Assembly (NCBI GenBank): GCA_021847855.1
Contig: JAJZOT010000001.1
Coordinates: forward strand, 1-24,996
Reading direction: 5' to 3'
Origin: Thermoplasmata archaeon
GTDB taxonomy: Archaea; Thermoplasmatota; Thermoplasmata; Thermoplasmatales; Thermoplasmataceae
Length of the DNA stretch: 24,996 nucleotides
Translations under genes and position numbers: made by a program
Shown: in pieces, positions 6,199 to 13,985 of the stretch
How the letters are laid out: the number at the start of each line of letters is the position of its first letter
Numbering within the stretch: the first letter of the stretch is position 1
Notes under the pieces: generated by a model
What the model saw: the letters and a program-made list of their open reading frames with translations, nothing else
What the model was told of the DNA's origin: nothing
Database searches by the model: none

Positions 6199-7107
6199 AT
6201 GAGTTCTCTTACAGTTTTCGTTTTTAATATTCCTGAGATTCTCAGAGAAGTTTCCAAGAAAAACACTGACAGTGATATAACCATACATTCAAGAAAGGAC
6301 GGAGACCTTATAACAACATTCCTGGAACCATCCAGGTTTCCTGAAAAACTTTCATCTCTCACAGACTGTATATACCCCTCCGATTACGCAATTGTTGGAG
6401 TAGATACAATTGACAGGAGTTTCGGAGAAGCCCTTATGGCACTGGACCTTATGGGGAAAACACACGGAATGATGGTTGCATCCAGTGAAGAGAATGCCGA
6501 AAGGGCGAAAAAAATTGCCAGAGGAACAGTACTTGAAGGTTATGAAATCTATTCAGGAAGCCCCATGGGTGTAGTTGAGAGGCTTATCCAGTTCAAGCCG
6601 CAGAGAGAGCAGAGAGGTACACTTGTGATCATCGATCACTTTTTCCAGGTAAAGAGCGTGGGAACCGTGATTCTGGGCTTTGTCCTGTCAGGAAAACTCA
6701 GCAAGCACCAGAAGCTATTCATTTCAGGTCTGAACGTTGAGGTTCAGGTGCGATCCATACAGATGCATGATGTTGATGTAGATGAGGCTGAGACGGGTTC
6801 AAGAGTCGGGGCTGCACTTAAAAACGTTGATGCCGATGAACTTCAGAGAGGAATGTTTCTCTCCGATTCAGTGCTGAAACAGGAGAAGGAAATATCCGGT
6901 AGGGTAGTTTATCACAGTGCACTTAAAAGAGTACCAGATGGCGATTTTGAGATATTTGTATCTGACGAGATGATCTACCAGAGGGGACAGATGGTGAGTG
7001 GAAAAATGGTGCTGGATCGTCCAATTCCGGTTGTTAATAAAAGTATACTGTTCTCCAATCCAAATCTGTCACCAAGGGTTTTGGGGAAGATGGAGATTTC
7101 AGATTAG
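6199..7107 (+). CDS. SelB/EF-Tu-like factor with a degenerate GTPase domain
   Basis: This encodes 302 aa. Residues about 140-225 are a clear translation-factor beta-barrel domain II (RGTLVIIDHFFQVKSVGTVILGFVLSGKL, then VRSIQMHDVDVDEAETGSRVGAAL), and residues about 230-300 resemble the following barrel (SGRVVYHSALKRVPDGDFEIF). Domain II looks closest to SelB. The N-terminal 130 residues sit where the G domain should be and keep a matching fold pattern (DYAIVGVDTIDRSFGEALMALDLMG), but the P-loop GxxxxGKS/T, the DxxG motif and NKxD are all missing. It therefore probably does not hydrolyse GTP. Such shortened paralogues occur in several archaea; their role is not known to me. It lies 49 bp after hemH and ends convergently with purD. 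Confidence 0.75.
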   Translation: MSSLTVFVFNIPEILREVSKKNTDSDITIHSRKDGDLITTFLEPSRFPEKLSSLTDCIYPSDYAIVGVDTIDRSFGEALMALDLMGKTHGMMVASSEENAERAKKIARGTVLEGYEIYSGSPMGVVERLIQFKPQREQRGTLVIIDHFFQVKSVGTVILGFVLSGKLSKHQKLFISGLNVEVQVRSIQMHDVDVDEAETGSRVGAALKNVDADELQRGMFLSDSVLKQEKEISGRVVYHSALKRVPDGDFEIFVSDEMIYQRGQMVSGKMVLDRPIPVVNKSILFSNPNLSPRVLGKMEISD

Positions 7108-7140
7108 GGTTAAACCGTTATTCTAAGGTATTTGCTTTAT

Positions 7141-7146
7141 AAAAAA
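7141..7146 (-). terminator. U-tract terminator of purD
   Basis: On the minus strand six T residues follow the purD stop codon after three bases. Short U-tracts without a strong hairpin are the usual archaeal terminator. Confidence 0.5.
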
Positions 7147-7149
7147 GAG

Positions 7150-8448
7150 TCATAAAATTCTATTTGCCATCTTTTTTTCGATCATATCCCTGCTCCCTAT
7201 GTCATGCCTGACAAAGTAGTTCCCCTTGATTATGTGCAGATTATCCTCCACCACATCTGACGCTTCGGGTATTGTATCCGCGATTCCAACCATCGCCAGA
7301 GATCTGGAAGTTGACATCTCCACTCTTTCAAGAGTTCCTGAAACAGCGGCATAATAAAGCCTCAGGTTATCTGGCAGGAGTTTCCTTTCGACTGTAAGCA
7401 TTCCACCTTCGGGCTTTGTTCCATAGCCTCTGGGGACAACATATTTCAGTACAGTTGCCTTCTTTTCAAATTCGGCATCCCTGTTGAGTTTTTGGTCAGC
7501 AATTCCAAAGAAGATATCGCATATATCGGTCTTCATCAGAGACAGGACGTTCATTGATTCAGGATCAGCAAACCTGGAGTTTATCTCTATTACAACCGGA
7601 CCATTTACAGTCTCCATGAACTGTCCGTAAAGAATGCCGGTGAAAGGTCTCCCATCATTCCTGAGTGCATTTACGATTTTTACAAGTATATCAAGGGCTT
7701 TTTCAACAGTTGATTTTCTTATAAATGGGAGACCGTCAGGTCCAGATATGGACCCCATACCACCTGTGTTTGGACCGGTGTCATTTTCATAGGCTCTTTT
7801 GAAATCCTGAACGATTGGCATGGGTGCAACGTGAGTTCCGTCAGTGAAAACCTGTAACGAAAACTCCTCTCCCACAGATCTTTCCTCCAGGAGTACTTTT
7901 CCGTCTCTCCCTATAATTTCAGTTCCGTATCTGATAGCTTCCTCAGTGGTTCCGATCTGGTCGCCCATTACTCTAACACCCTTCCCCCCGGTGAGACCTA
8001 TGGGTTTAATCGCATACTGTTTCCCACTCTTGATCAAAAACGAACTGAGATCTCTGGCGCTGGTGAAAACCCACGAGGGAATATTTCCAGGAATATTGTA
8101 TCTGGTCATCAGGCTTCTCATGAATTCCTTGGAGGTCTCTATCATAGCTGCTTTCCTATCAGGAGATGCAACAGGTATGCCGCTTGACCTCAGGTTTTCC
8201 ACAAGTGGTGTTTCAAGAACAGGGTCGGGTCCAACAAATGCTAGATCAACACCTTTCTCAAGGGCAAAATCTAGTATGCTGTTAAAATCGGTTTCATCAC
8301 ACACCAAGTATTCCTCTGATAGCGACATTATTGAAGGGTTTCTGTTCTTAATGGCAGAATATACCGCAGCACCACTTTTCACCAGCTGCCTTGCAACTGC
8401 ATCCTCTCTCCCACCACTTCCAACCAGAAGTACCTTATTTTGCGTCAT
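7150..8448 (-). CDS. purD: phosphoribosylamine-glycine ligase (GAR synthetase)
   Basis: This encodes 432 aa. It joins glycine to 5-phosphoribosylamine with ATP in de novo purine synthesis. The N-terminal domain opens with VLLVGSGGREDAVARQL, the typical PurD Gly-rich start. The ATP-grasp domain has YAIKPIGLTGGKGVRVMGD, EEFSLQVFTDG, and the signature DTGPNTGGMGSISG; metal-binding residues are in VVIEINSRFADPES. The C-terminal domain includes MLTVERKLLPDNL. Length is normal and no other pur gene is adjacent. It overlaps the 3' end of scpB by 14 nt, so the two are translated from one mRNA. Confidence 0.95.
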   Translation of the reverse strand: MTQNKVLLVGSGGREDAVARQLVKSGAAVYSAIKNRNPSIMSLSEEYLVCDETDFNSILDFALEKGVDLAFVGPDPVLETPLVENLRSSGIPVASPDRKAAMIETSKEFMRSLMTRYNIPGNIPSWVFTSARDLSSFLIKSGKQYAIKPIGLTGGKGVRVMGDQIGTTEEAIRYGTEIIGRDGKVLLEERSVGEEFSLQVFTDGTHVAPMPIVQDFKRAYENDTGPNTGGMGSISGPDGLPFIRKSTVEKALDILVKIVNALRNDGRPFTGILYGQFMETVNGPVVIEINSRFADPESMNVLSLMKTDICDIFFGIADQKLNRDAEFEKKATVLKYVVPRGYGTKPEGGMLTVERKLLPDNLRLYYAAVSGTLERVEMSTSRSLAMVGIADTIPEASDVVEDNLHIIKGNYFVRHDIGSRDMIEKKMANRIL

Positions 8449-8938
8449 TCAGTCCCTCACGGTTATTCGATCGTAATTCTTCAAGTTTCTTTTTGTTCAC
8501 GTTGAAATAAGTAAAGAATTTTTTTGTGACAGCAAAAATATCGGCATTTCCCACTCTTTTAACAGTTATGAACTTTTTTTCCAGGAGTGCATCTGACAGT
8601 ACCTCATACCTGCTCCCAAACCTTTCACGAAGATCTGTACGGTTTGTGTGGTCTCTTGCCGCTATGAATCCAAGAATCTTCAACTGTTCACGGCTCAGCT
8701 CCCTCTCCGCTACCCTGTCTGCAAGTTCGGAATATTCAGGCTTGAGCTGAATCCTGTATTTTATCCCAATTCTGGCAACCTCTATTGCCCCCTCCCTCTT
8801 TTCGTATTCACGGACCAGAGACCTAACGACTTTTGAGATCACTGGCCCCGGCATCTCAAGCAAGTCCGAGATATCCTTCACTGAAAGTGGTACACTGGAG
8901 GAAAAAAGAAGTGTTTCAACCTTATTTTTAATATCCAT
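8435..8938 (-). CDS. scpB: segregation and condensation protein ScpB
   Basis: ScpB is the winged-helix kleisin-associated subunit of the SMC-ScpAB condensin. The protein starts MDIKNKVETLLFSSSVPLSVKDISDLL, the usual ScpB opening, followed by a first winged helix (VISKVVRSLVREYEKREGAIEVARIG) and a second (LSREQLKILGFIAARDHTNRTDLRERFG). I chose the ATG at 8936-8938 (167 aa). A longer frame starts at 8977 (180 aa), but its extra residues cover the TATA-like sequences and do not resemble the family; a second ATG immediately precedes at 8939-8941. The stop overlaps purD by 14 nt. No ScpA or SMC gene is nearby. Confidence 0.85.
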   Translation of the reverse strand: MDIKNKVETLLFSSSVPLSVKDISDLLEMPGPVISKVVRSLVREYEKREGAIEVARIGIKYRIQLKPEYSELADRVAERELSREQLKILGFIAARDHTNRTDLRERFGSRYEVLSDALLEKKFITVKRVGNADIFAVTKKFFTYFNVNKKKLEELRSNNREGLNDAK

Positions 8939-8950
8939 CATGCTATAATA

Positions 8951-8966
8951 ATTTAAATGGATAAAA
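8951..8966 (-). promoter_or_regulatory. promoter of scpB-purD
   Basis: On the minus strand TTTTATCC (8959-8966) is centred 26 bp upstream of the chosen scpB ATG, with TTTAAAT next to it. This supports the short start and a leaderless mRNA. Confidence 0.5.
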
Positions 8967-9048
8967 GAGATTCGCATGATTCAGGAAACATGAGAACATC
9001 TTCATCTGTTCTCAGAAATTGAAACCGATAAATTTCAATATTAAGATC

Positions 9049-10029
9049 TCACTTTTTCAACACAACAGTACAGTTTTGCGCGTCAGATTCATTGGCAGCA
9101 TTAACTACTTTTACCACTATTTCTCCATCTTTTCCCGTTGCTATTGCGCTCTTTCTCCCATGTACAAGATCAACAAAAGCACTGATCTCCTTCTCGTACA
9201 GGTTTCCTTCGCTGTATTCTTTCAGTGTCTCACCGTTCTTTTTGAGTTTACATGAAACTGTTGTCCCAAAAACATTCTCTGCCACAAGTGTTGATATGCT
9301 TCCATGAACGACAAGACTGTTGCTTGCGCCTGATATGGATCTGGAAGACAATGCCTCCCCAACAATATCGCCGTACTGCATTATTACAGTTTCAGTATCT
9401 TCAATGACTTTTCCTTTTGGTCTCTTTATTCCATAAACCATGTCGGGTTCCTTCCCGAGCACATAATTAATGGTATCAATGACATGGACTCCTGTTCCCA
9501 TTACAGAACCTCCTCCTGCTTTGTCCTCCTCTGACCACCATTTACTGTCCGGGTTAGTTCGTGTACCTCTGGAAAGGTGTGCCCAGGTTCCGTGCACATG
9601 AGCTATTTCCCCGATTTCACTACCTGAAATCATCTTTTTAATGTCTTCTATGGCTGGGTTGAACCTCATGTGAAAGCCCAGGGCAAGTTTCAGTCTTCTT
9701 CTAGAGGCAATTTCAACGAGTTTTACTGCATCTTCATTCTTCAGGGTCATCTGTTTTTCAAGAAGTACATGTTTTCCCTGTTCAAGGGACCTCACAGCAT
9801 GTTCGAAATGCATAAAATTTGGGGATGATATATAGACTGCGTCAAACTCAGAATCCCTGAAGAATCGGTCCAGGTTGTCATAAGGTTTTGAGTTGTATTT
9901 TACGCTTTCATTTTTTGCCTTACCCATATTTCTGCTGTATATGGCAGAAATCTCATTACCTGATGATTTTATGGCAGGCATGACCCTGTTGATTGCATGA
10001 TTGCCCAGACTTATGATGCCAAATTTCAT
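9049..10029 (-). CDS. Gfo/Idh/MocA-family NAD(P)-dependent oxidoreductase
   Basis: This encodes 326 aa. Family members oxidise or reduce sugars and sugar-like compounds with NAD(P). The Rossmann start is FGIISLGNHAINRVMPAI; the region DAVYISSPNFMHFEHAVRSLEQGKHVLLEKQMTLK carries the conserved Glu-Lys (91-92), with Gln replacing the usual Pro. The second signature GGGSVMGTGVHVIDTINYVLG keeps the catalytic His (182) and Asp (185). The substrate cannot be deduced. It is a single gene with its own TATA box (TTTAAG, minus strand at 10051-10057), divergent from the permease gene, and lies 110 bp upstream of scpB. Confidence 0.88.
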   Translation of the reverse strand: MKFGIISLGNHAINRVMPAIKSSGNEISAIYSRNMGKAKNESVKYNSKPYDNLDRFFRDSEFDAVYISSPNFMHFEHAVRSLEQGKHVLLEKQMTLKNEDAVKLVEIASRRRLKLALGFHMRFNPAIEDIKKMISGSEIGEIAHVHGTWAHLSRGTRTNPDSKWWSEEDKAGGGSVMGTGVHVIDTINYVLGKEPDMVYGIKRPKGKVIEDTETVIMQYGDIVGEALSSRSISGASNSLVVHGSISTLVAENVFGTTVSCKLKKNGETLKEYSEGNLYEKEISAFVDLVHGRKSAIATGKDGEIVVKVVNAANESDAQNCTVVLKK

Positions 10030-10050
10030 GAAAGTGAATCCTGTTCTGCG

Positions 10051-10057
10051 CTTAAAG
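10051..10057 (-). promoter_or_regulatory. TATA box of the oxidoreductase gene
   Basis: CTTTAAG on the minus strand is centred 25 bp upstream of the ATG at 10029, implying a leaderless mRNA. Confidence 0.45.
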
Positions 10058-10154
10058 GTTTATCCATCTCACGACGAATCTTAACGTTTGTTTGACTCCA
10101 GTGCTGGCACTGTCCAAGTATGCAGTTAATTCCATTCTTTCCAATAAACTAAAA

Positions 10155-10162
10155 TTTATAAG
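10155..10162 (+). promoter_or_regulatory. TATA box of the NCS1 permease gene
   Basis: TTTATAAG is centred 25-26 bp upstream of the ATG at 10184. This is the best TATA box in the divergent 154-bp spacer. Confidence 0.6.
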
Positions 10163-10183
10163 ACGTGCGGCTCTGCATGGTCT

Positions 10184-11560
10184 ATGACCGAACAAGTGTT
10201 CGTAAAAATCAGGAAGGATGATTCAGAGGAGAACCTGTCTATTCCGCTTTCCAATGAAAACAGGGACCTGAAGCCAAGGTCAATGTTTACAATATGGTTC
10301 GCATCAAACCTTACCATAGGTGATTTTGCGGTCGGTTTCATTCCAATATATCTTGGTCTCGGGATTGAAGTCAGCATTGCAGCGCTTGCAATTGGAAGCT
10401 TTCTGGGAGCCATACTTCTTGGTATCATGAGTTCCACGGGGCCACGTTCAGGACTTCCTCAGATGGTTTCCAGCAAGTTCGCCTTTGGTGTCAGGGGTTC
10501 AAGGGCAATGTCATCACTTCAGTGGGTGAACACGGCAGGTTGGCTCTCGGTTAACCTCATACTGGCAGCTTTTGCCCTCAGCGCACTGTTCCATGGACTT
10601 TACTTTGTGATCTCACTTGCAGTGGTGGCCATTGTTGTTGCACTTGCCGTATCTCTTGGTCACAGGGGGATACACACATTTGAAAGAATTCTTTCACTTG
10701 TGCTTGGCATTCTGTTCCTTTTCATAATATTCATCTCATCCTCCCACCTGTCTGCATTGACATCATACAGTCCGGGCTACAGCGTCACCGCAGCCGTTGG
10801 ATTTGGAATAGTTCTTGCGTCATCATTTTCCTACATAATGTCGTGGGGTCCATATGCTTCCGATTATTCCCGGTTTATTCCGTCAGGGTTTTCGGAGAGA
10901 AATGTTTTTACATGGACTTTCGTGGGTTCCTTTGTAGCGTCAATCTGGGCTGAAATCACGGGCCTTATGGTCGCGGTAATATCTGGGAATCCAAACGGAA
11001 ATCCAGCAGTAGATCTGGCGTCGATCATGGGGAGATTTGGATACATAGGCCTTATTTCCATATTCCTAGGGGGGCTCTCTGCCAATGCCCTTAATCTTTA
11101 CTCAAATTCAATTTCGCTCAGAAGCACGGGGATAAAGATCAGGCGTGGTTTCATCATAGGCATGGTAACAGTATTTTCCATTGCACTTGGAATTATAGGG
11201 TACAATAATTTCTACGCATTTTACGAAACATTCCTTTTCATACTGGACTACTGGATAACTCCATGGATAGGGGTCATGATTGCAGAATTCTTCATAGTGG
11301 GCAGGATTTCGAAAAGATCCGGAATAAGTCCCGGTTTCAAAAAAATCGGGTTTGTTTCTTACGTTCTGTCGATTGTGGTATCAATACCATTCATGAATCC
11401 AGGTGTGATCTTTATCGGGCCTGTTTCCAGCCTTTTAGGTGGAGTTGACACAAGCTATTATGTGTCATTTGCAGCAGCAGTAATACTCTACTCAGTGCTT
11501 TCAAGGCATTATGACATTACAGGAATAACAGGTAAAAATTTAGGTAAAACGGGTGCATAA
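10184..11560 (+). CDS. NCS1-family nucleobase permease (cytosine/purine/allantoin type)
   Basis: This encodes 458 aa of an integral membrane protein with about 12 hydrophobic segments from residue 35 to 450. Family marks are MFTIWFASNLTIGDFAVG at the first membrane helix, the loop STGPRSGLPQMVSSKFAFG between helices 2 and 3, and WGPYASDYSRFIP near the middle. NCS1 proteins import nucleobases or related compounds with cation gradients. The hydrophilic N-terminal 30 residues are typical. It is transcribed with the dUTPase gene 6 bp downstream, which suggests a pyrimidine substrate, but the sequence alone does not fix the substrate. Confidence 0.88.
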   Translation: MTEQVFVKIRKDDSEENLSIPLSNENRDLKPRSMFTIWFASNLTIGDFAVGFIPIYLGLGIEVSIAALAIGSFLGAILLGIMSSTGPRSGLPQMVSSKFAFGVRGSRAMSSLQWVNTAGWLSVNLILAAFALSALFHGLYFVISLAVVAIVVALAVSLGHRGIHTFERILSLVLGILFLFIIFISSSHLSALTSYSPGYSVTAAVGFGIVLASSFSYIMSWGPYASDYSRFIPSGFSERNVFTWTFVGSFVASIWAEITGLMVAVISGNPNGNPAVDLASIMGRFGYIGLISIFLGGLSANALNLYSNSISLRSTGIKIRRGFIIGMVTVFSIALGIIGYNNFYAFYETFLFILDYWITPWIGVMIAEFFIVGRISKRSGISPGFKKIGFVSYVLSIVVSIPFMNPGVIFIGPVSSLLGGVDTSYYVSFAAAVILYSVLSRHYDITGITGKNLGKTGA

Positions 11561-11565
11561 CACCC
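11551..11565 (+). promoter_or_regulatory. small hairpin over the permease stop and the dut start region
   Basis: GGGTG (11551-11555) and CACCC (11561-11565) are perfectly complementary, and the 5-base loop contains the TAA stop codon of the permease. The ATG of dut is 2 bases further. A ribosome finishing the permease would melt it, so it could couple translation of the two genes. Confidence 0.35.
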
Positions 11566-11566
11566 C

Positions 11567-12046
11567 ATGGTTATATATTCGGACAGAACACTCGTCGATC
11601 TGGTTCAGAAGGGTCTGATCATCTCGGAAAATTTCTCAGCGGAAAGCGTGACACCCAATGGTTATGATCTCAGGGTTGGAAAAGTGAGGATTCCTGGAAG
11701 TGAGGATTCCGAGACGGCTGAAATCCCTCCAATGACATTCTTTCTCGTTTCAACACTGGAGTACATGAACATCCCTCGAAATGCCATGGGAGAACTCTGG
11801 ATCAGGTCTTCATACGCCAGAAGAGGAATCATTGCATCGTTTGGCGCAGTTGATTCTGGCTTCAGGGGAAATCTAACACTTTCATTTTTCAACAGTTCAG
11901 CGGTTACGGTGAAGATATGCAGGGGAGATAGAATTGCACAGATCGTCTTCCAGAGCATGGATACGGAAGCTGACAGAAAATATGATGAGAGATCCGGTAA
12001 TTATCAGAACAGTAGAGGAATAGTCTCGGGGGTCGAAGAGGTTTGA
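11567..12046 (+). CDS. dut: archaeal-type dUTPase of the dCTP deaminase family
   Basis: This encodes 159 aa. The fold family is shown by TPNGYDLRVG, LWIRSSYARRGI, ASFGAVDSGFRGNLTLSFFN, GDRIAQIVF and a final ERSGNYQNSRG that would close over the nucleotide. Dcd and Dut-Dcd proteins need a Glu directly after the TL in the GxxTLE motif to deaminate cytosine; here Ser106 takes its place (NLTLSFFN), whereas the hydrolytic Asp96 (AVDSG) is kept. The enzyme therefore most likely hydrolyses dUTP to dUMP and pyrophosphate without deaminating dCTP. Length matches the archaeal dUTPase subfamily. It starts 6 bp after the NCS1 permease. Confidence 0.85.
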   Translation: MVIYSDRTLVDLVQKGLIISENFSAESVTPNGYDLRVGKVRIPGSEDSETAEIPPMTFFLVSTLEYMNIPRNAMGELWIRSSYARRGIIASFGAVDSGFRGNLTLSFFNSSAVTVKICRGDRIAQIVFQSMDTEADRKYDERSGNYQNSRGIVSGVEEV

Positions 12047-12128
12047 TATTTCAATACGACACGCTGAGAAGGTTCAGGAATACTTTAAGTTCTTTGAAGA
12101 ATTCCAGACATCCGGGTTCAGGAAAGGG

Positions 12129-12557
12129 ATGATCGGGATGGGTTTCAGGGATGTTGATTTTGAAGTCACGGAGACCGTGAAAGGGACTGTTGAGGAGATC
12201 TGGAAACTAGCTTCAAACGATGATCTGATAACACAGTTCTGGCATGGCACGAGGGAACTGAAAAAGAACAATGATGGTACGTTTACTGTCCGGTTTGCTT
12301 TCCCTGCAACTGGAATAATGAAAATCGAGAAGGACACAGAGAATCACATAATAAGGGAAATTTATCTCTCAGGACCGTTCAAGGGCACAAAAGAATTAAA
12401 ACTCGAAAAAACGGGAGAAACCCAGTGTACCGTGACCTGGAAAATAAAACTCTCCACATTACTTGCTTTCAGGAAGGAATCCCTGAAAAAACATTTCATG
12501 GAGGGGACTGTTAACGCAATCAGAAGAATGGATGATTACACTGTGACAGAATCTTGA
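12129..12557 (+). CDS. SRPBCC (START-like) superfamily protein
   Basis: This encodes 142 aa. The pattern VDFEVTETVKGTVEEIWKLASNDDLITQFWHGTRELKK at the N-terminus, followed by strand-rich residues and a long C-terminal helix (KESLKKHFMEGTVNAIRRMDDYT), is the helix-grip fold of the SRPBCC/polyketide cyclase-like group, which binds hydrophobic ligands. No specific ligand can be inferred. The ATG at 12129 has AGGAAAGGG just upstream; ATG at 12138 is also possible. The frame stays open back to 12024 with protein-like residues (EKVQEYFKFFEEF) but without an ATG, GTG or TTG. It lies 82 bp after dut, probably in the same unit. Its last 22 bp overlap the end of the RNase Z gene on the other strand. 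Confidence 0.75.
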   Translation: MIGMGFRDVDFEVTETVKGTVEEIWKLASNDDLITQFWHGTRELKKNNDGTFTVRFAFPATGIMKIEKDTENHIIREIYLSGPFKGTKELKLEKTGETQCTVTWKIKLSTLLAFRKESLKKHFMEGTVNAIRRMDDYTVTES

Positions 12558-13489
12558 TCATCCTGAATCTCTGAAACTTTCCTTGCCGGTACATCGTATT
12601 CAATCATTTCTTTGCTGGCGTATGATTCCGGGAATATGGCACGTGCCTCTTCGACAAGAATATCAGTTCTTTCGACACGGGGGCTGTAATGGAACAGGTA
12701 TAATCTCTTGACTTCAGCTTTCAGTGCAATTTCAGCAGCCTGCCTGGAGGAACTGTGCCCAAACTCATTTACCTTCGGTTCAAGGGTTGAATCGGTTGTG
12801 GTATCATGTATGAAGACATCTGCATCCTTTGCAAACTCAGCCATGTTCTCCATTGGCCTGGTATCACCGGTATAAACCACTGTTCTTCCATGCCTTATCC
12901 CGGCTGAGACCTCTTCCAGCCTGAAAAGTCTACCGTCATGGATAACTGTGCCATCCCTTCTGAGCTTTTCCAGCAATATGCTGGGTATTCCGATCTTCTT
13001 TGCCTTCTCTCCGTCAATCTTTACAAGATCATTTTCGTGGAATCTGTAGCTGTATGCTGGAACGGGATGGTCATTCATGTGGGCAGTTACCGTGAAAGAA
13101 CCGAAATCATACTCACGGTTCAGCAGTAGTTCGTTCAGCGTTATCCTGAAGTTCAATGAATAGAAACCCACATTCAGTGCATTGCTGAGGATGCTTATGG
13201 CACCCGGAGGCCCGTAAATATTCAGTTCTTTCTCTCGTCCATTGAAGGACATACTCTGTACCAGTCCAAGGAGTCCAAGGAAATGGTCACCGTGAAAATG
13301 TGTAATGAATACATTATCGATCTTCATAAACGAAATACTGCTCTTCATGATCTGCTTCTGTGTACCTTCCCCACAGTCAAGCAGGTTCAATGTGTCGTCG
13401 ATCTGTAGCGCCACAGCAGGCAAACCACGCCCGGGGAAAGGCCAGGATCCTCCTGTACCGAGAAATGTTATCTTAACCGTTGAAGCCAT
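12536..13489 (-). CDS. rnz: ribonuclease Z (tRNA 3' processing endonuclease)
   Basis: This encodes 317 aa of a metallo-beta-lactamase-fold enzyme that cuts tRNA precursors 3' of the discriminator base. The zinc-binding motif is THFHGDH (His64, His66, Asp68, His69); further ligands are in AHMNDHPVPAYSYRFHE, YTGDTRP and LFHYSPR. The exosite region (LLLNREYDFG to the loop before VSAGIRHG) and the overall length match the short RNase Z form. tRNA-Cys in this window lacks an encoded CCA, consistent with RNase Z processing. It begins 24 bp after the Toprim gene at the end of a minus-strand series. Confidence 0.93.
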   Translation of the reverse strand: MASTVKITFLGTGGSWPFPGRGLPAVALQIDDTLNLLDCGEGTQKQIMKSSISFMKIDNVFITHFHGDHFLGLLGLVQSMSFNGREKELNIYGPPGAISILSNALNVGFYSLNFRITLNELLLNREYDFGSFTVTAHMNDHPVPAYSYRFHENDLVKIDGEKAKKIGIPSILLEKLRRDGTVIHDGRLFRLEEVSAGIRHGRTVVYTGDTRPMENMAEFAKDADVFIHDTTTDSTLEPKVNEFGHSSSRQAAEIALKAEVKRLYLFHYSPRVERTDILVEEARAIFPESYASKEMIEYDVPARKVSEIQDDQDSVTV

Positions 13490-13513
13490 TGAACCTGATT
13501 CCTGATCCTTTAA

Positions 13514-13921
13514 TTATGATTTCCCAGCCTGTGCGGGACGCATAATGGATCTGCTCAGTGCAAATGGGATCTCCTCCACGGTTTTAACACCTGAATACCG
13601 GTTCAGGTATTCCCAGAGATAAGTGTCCACGGAACCCCCAGAACTCATGAAGAATTTCTCTATGTCGTCCCTCAATCTTCTTCCCCTCCTGTCAAAATCT
13701 GTCAGAATGATTATGGCGTCATGTTTCAATCTCAACTCTTCCGAGAATCTTATGATACTCAGGCCTTTGTTGAAGATTATTATCTCCCCGGTAAATTCAA
13801 TTTCCCGAAGGCTGTTCACATCATTTTTACCCTCAACAACAACAGGTACATTCAGGTTTTTCTCTCTGTACTTCTCAATAATTTTCAGCATTCCCGTGTG
13901 GTCAGGCTGCATTGATTGCAT
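13514..13921 (-). CDS. Toprim-domain protein (UPF0292-like)
   Basis: This is a single Toprim domain: VPVVVEGKNDVNSLREI supplies the catalytic Glu and IIILTDFDRRGRRL the DxD metal-binding Asp residues. Stand-alone archaeal Toprim proteins of the UPF0292 kind look like this; their role is unproven, with RNase M5- or primase-like chemistry possible. The frame can be extended to an ATG at 14014 (166 aa), overlapping Lhr by 29 nt, but the extra part is AT-rich. It contains a TATA-like TTTATT about 26 bp before the second of two ATGs at 13919-13921 and 13910-13912, so I use the first of these (135 aa). It is followed by rnz. Confidence 0.75.
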   Translation of the reverse strand: MQSMQPDHTGMLKIIEKYREKNLNVPVVVEGKNDVNSLREIEFTGEIIIFNKGLSIIRFSEELRLKHDAIIILTDFDRRGRRLRDDIEKFFMSSGGSVDTYLWEYLNRYSGVKTVEEIPFALSRSIMRPAQAGKS

Positions 13922-13985
13922 AAATAATACAAGTGAATAAAGTTTAGCATAGTCGCATGAACCAATTACAGGCGTTTGGATCGGT

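Noticed and set aside
7844..8476. 210-codon open frame on the plus strand
   Set aside because: It lies entirely antisense to purD and the end of scpB, whose protein signatures are unmistakable; the antisense translation is low-complexity and Ser/Pro-rich.
11567..12046. dCTP deaminase
   Set aside because: The catalytic Glu of the deaminase is replaced by Ser.
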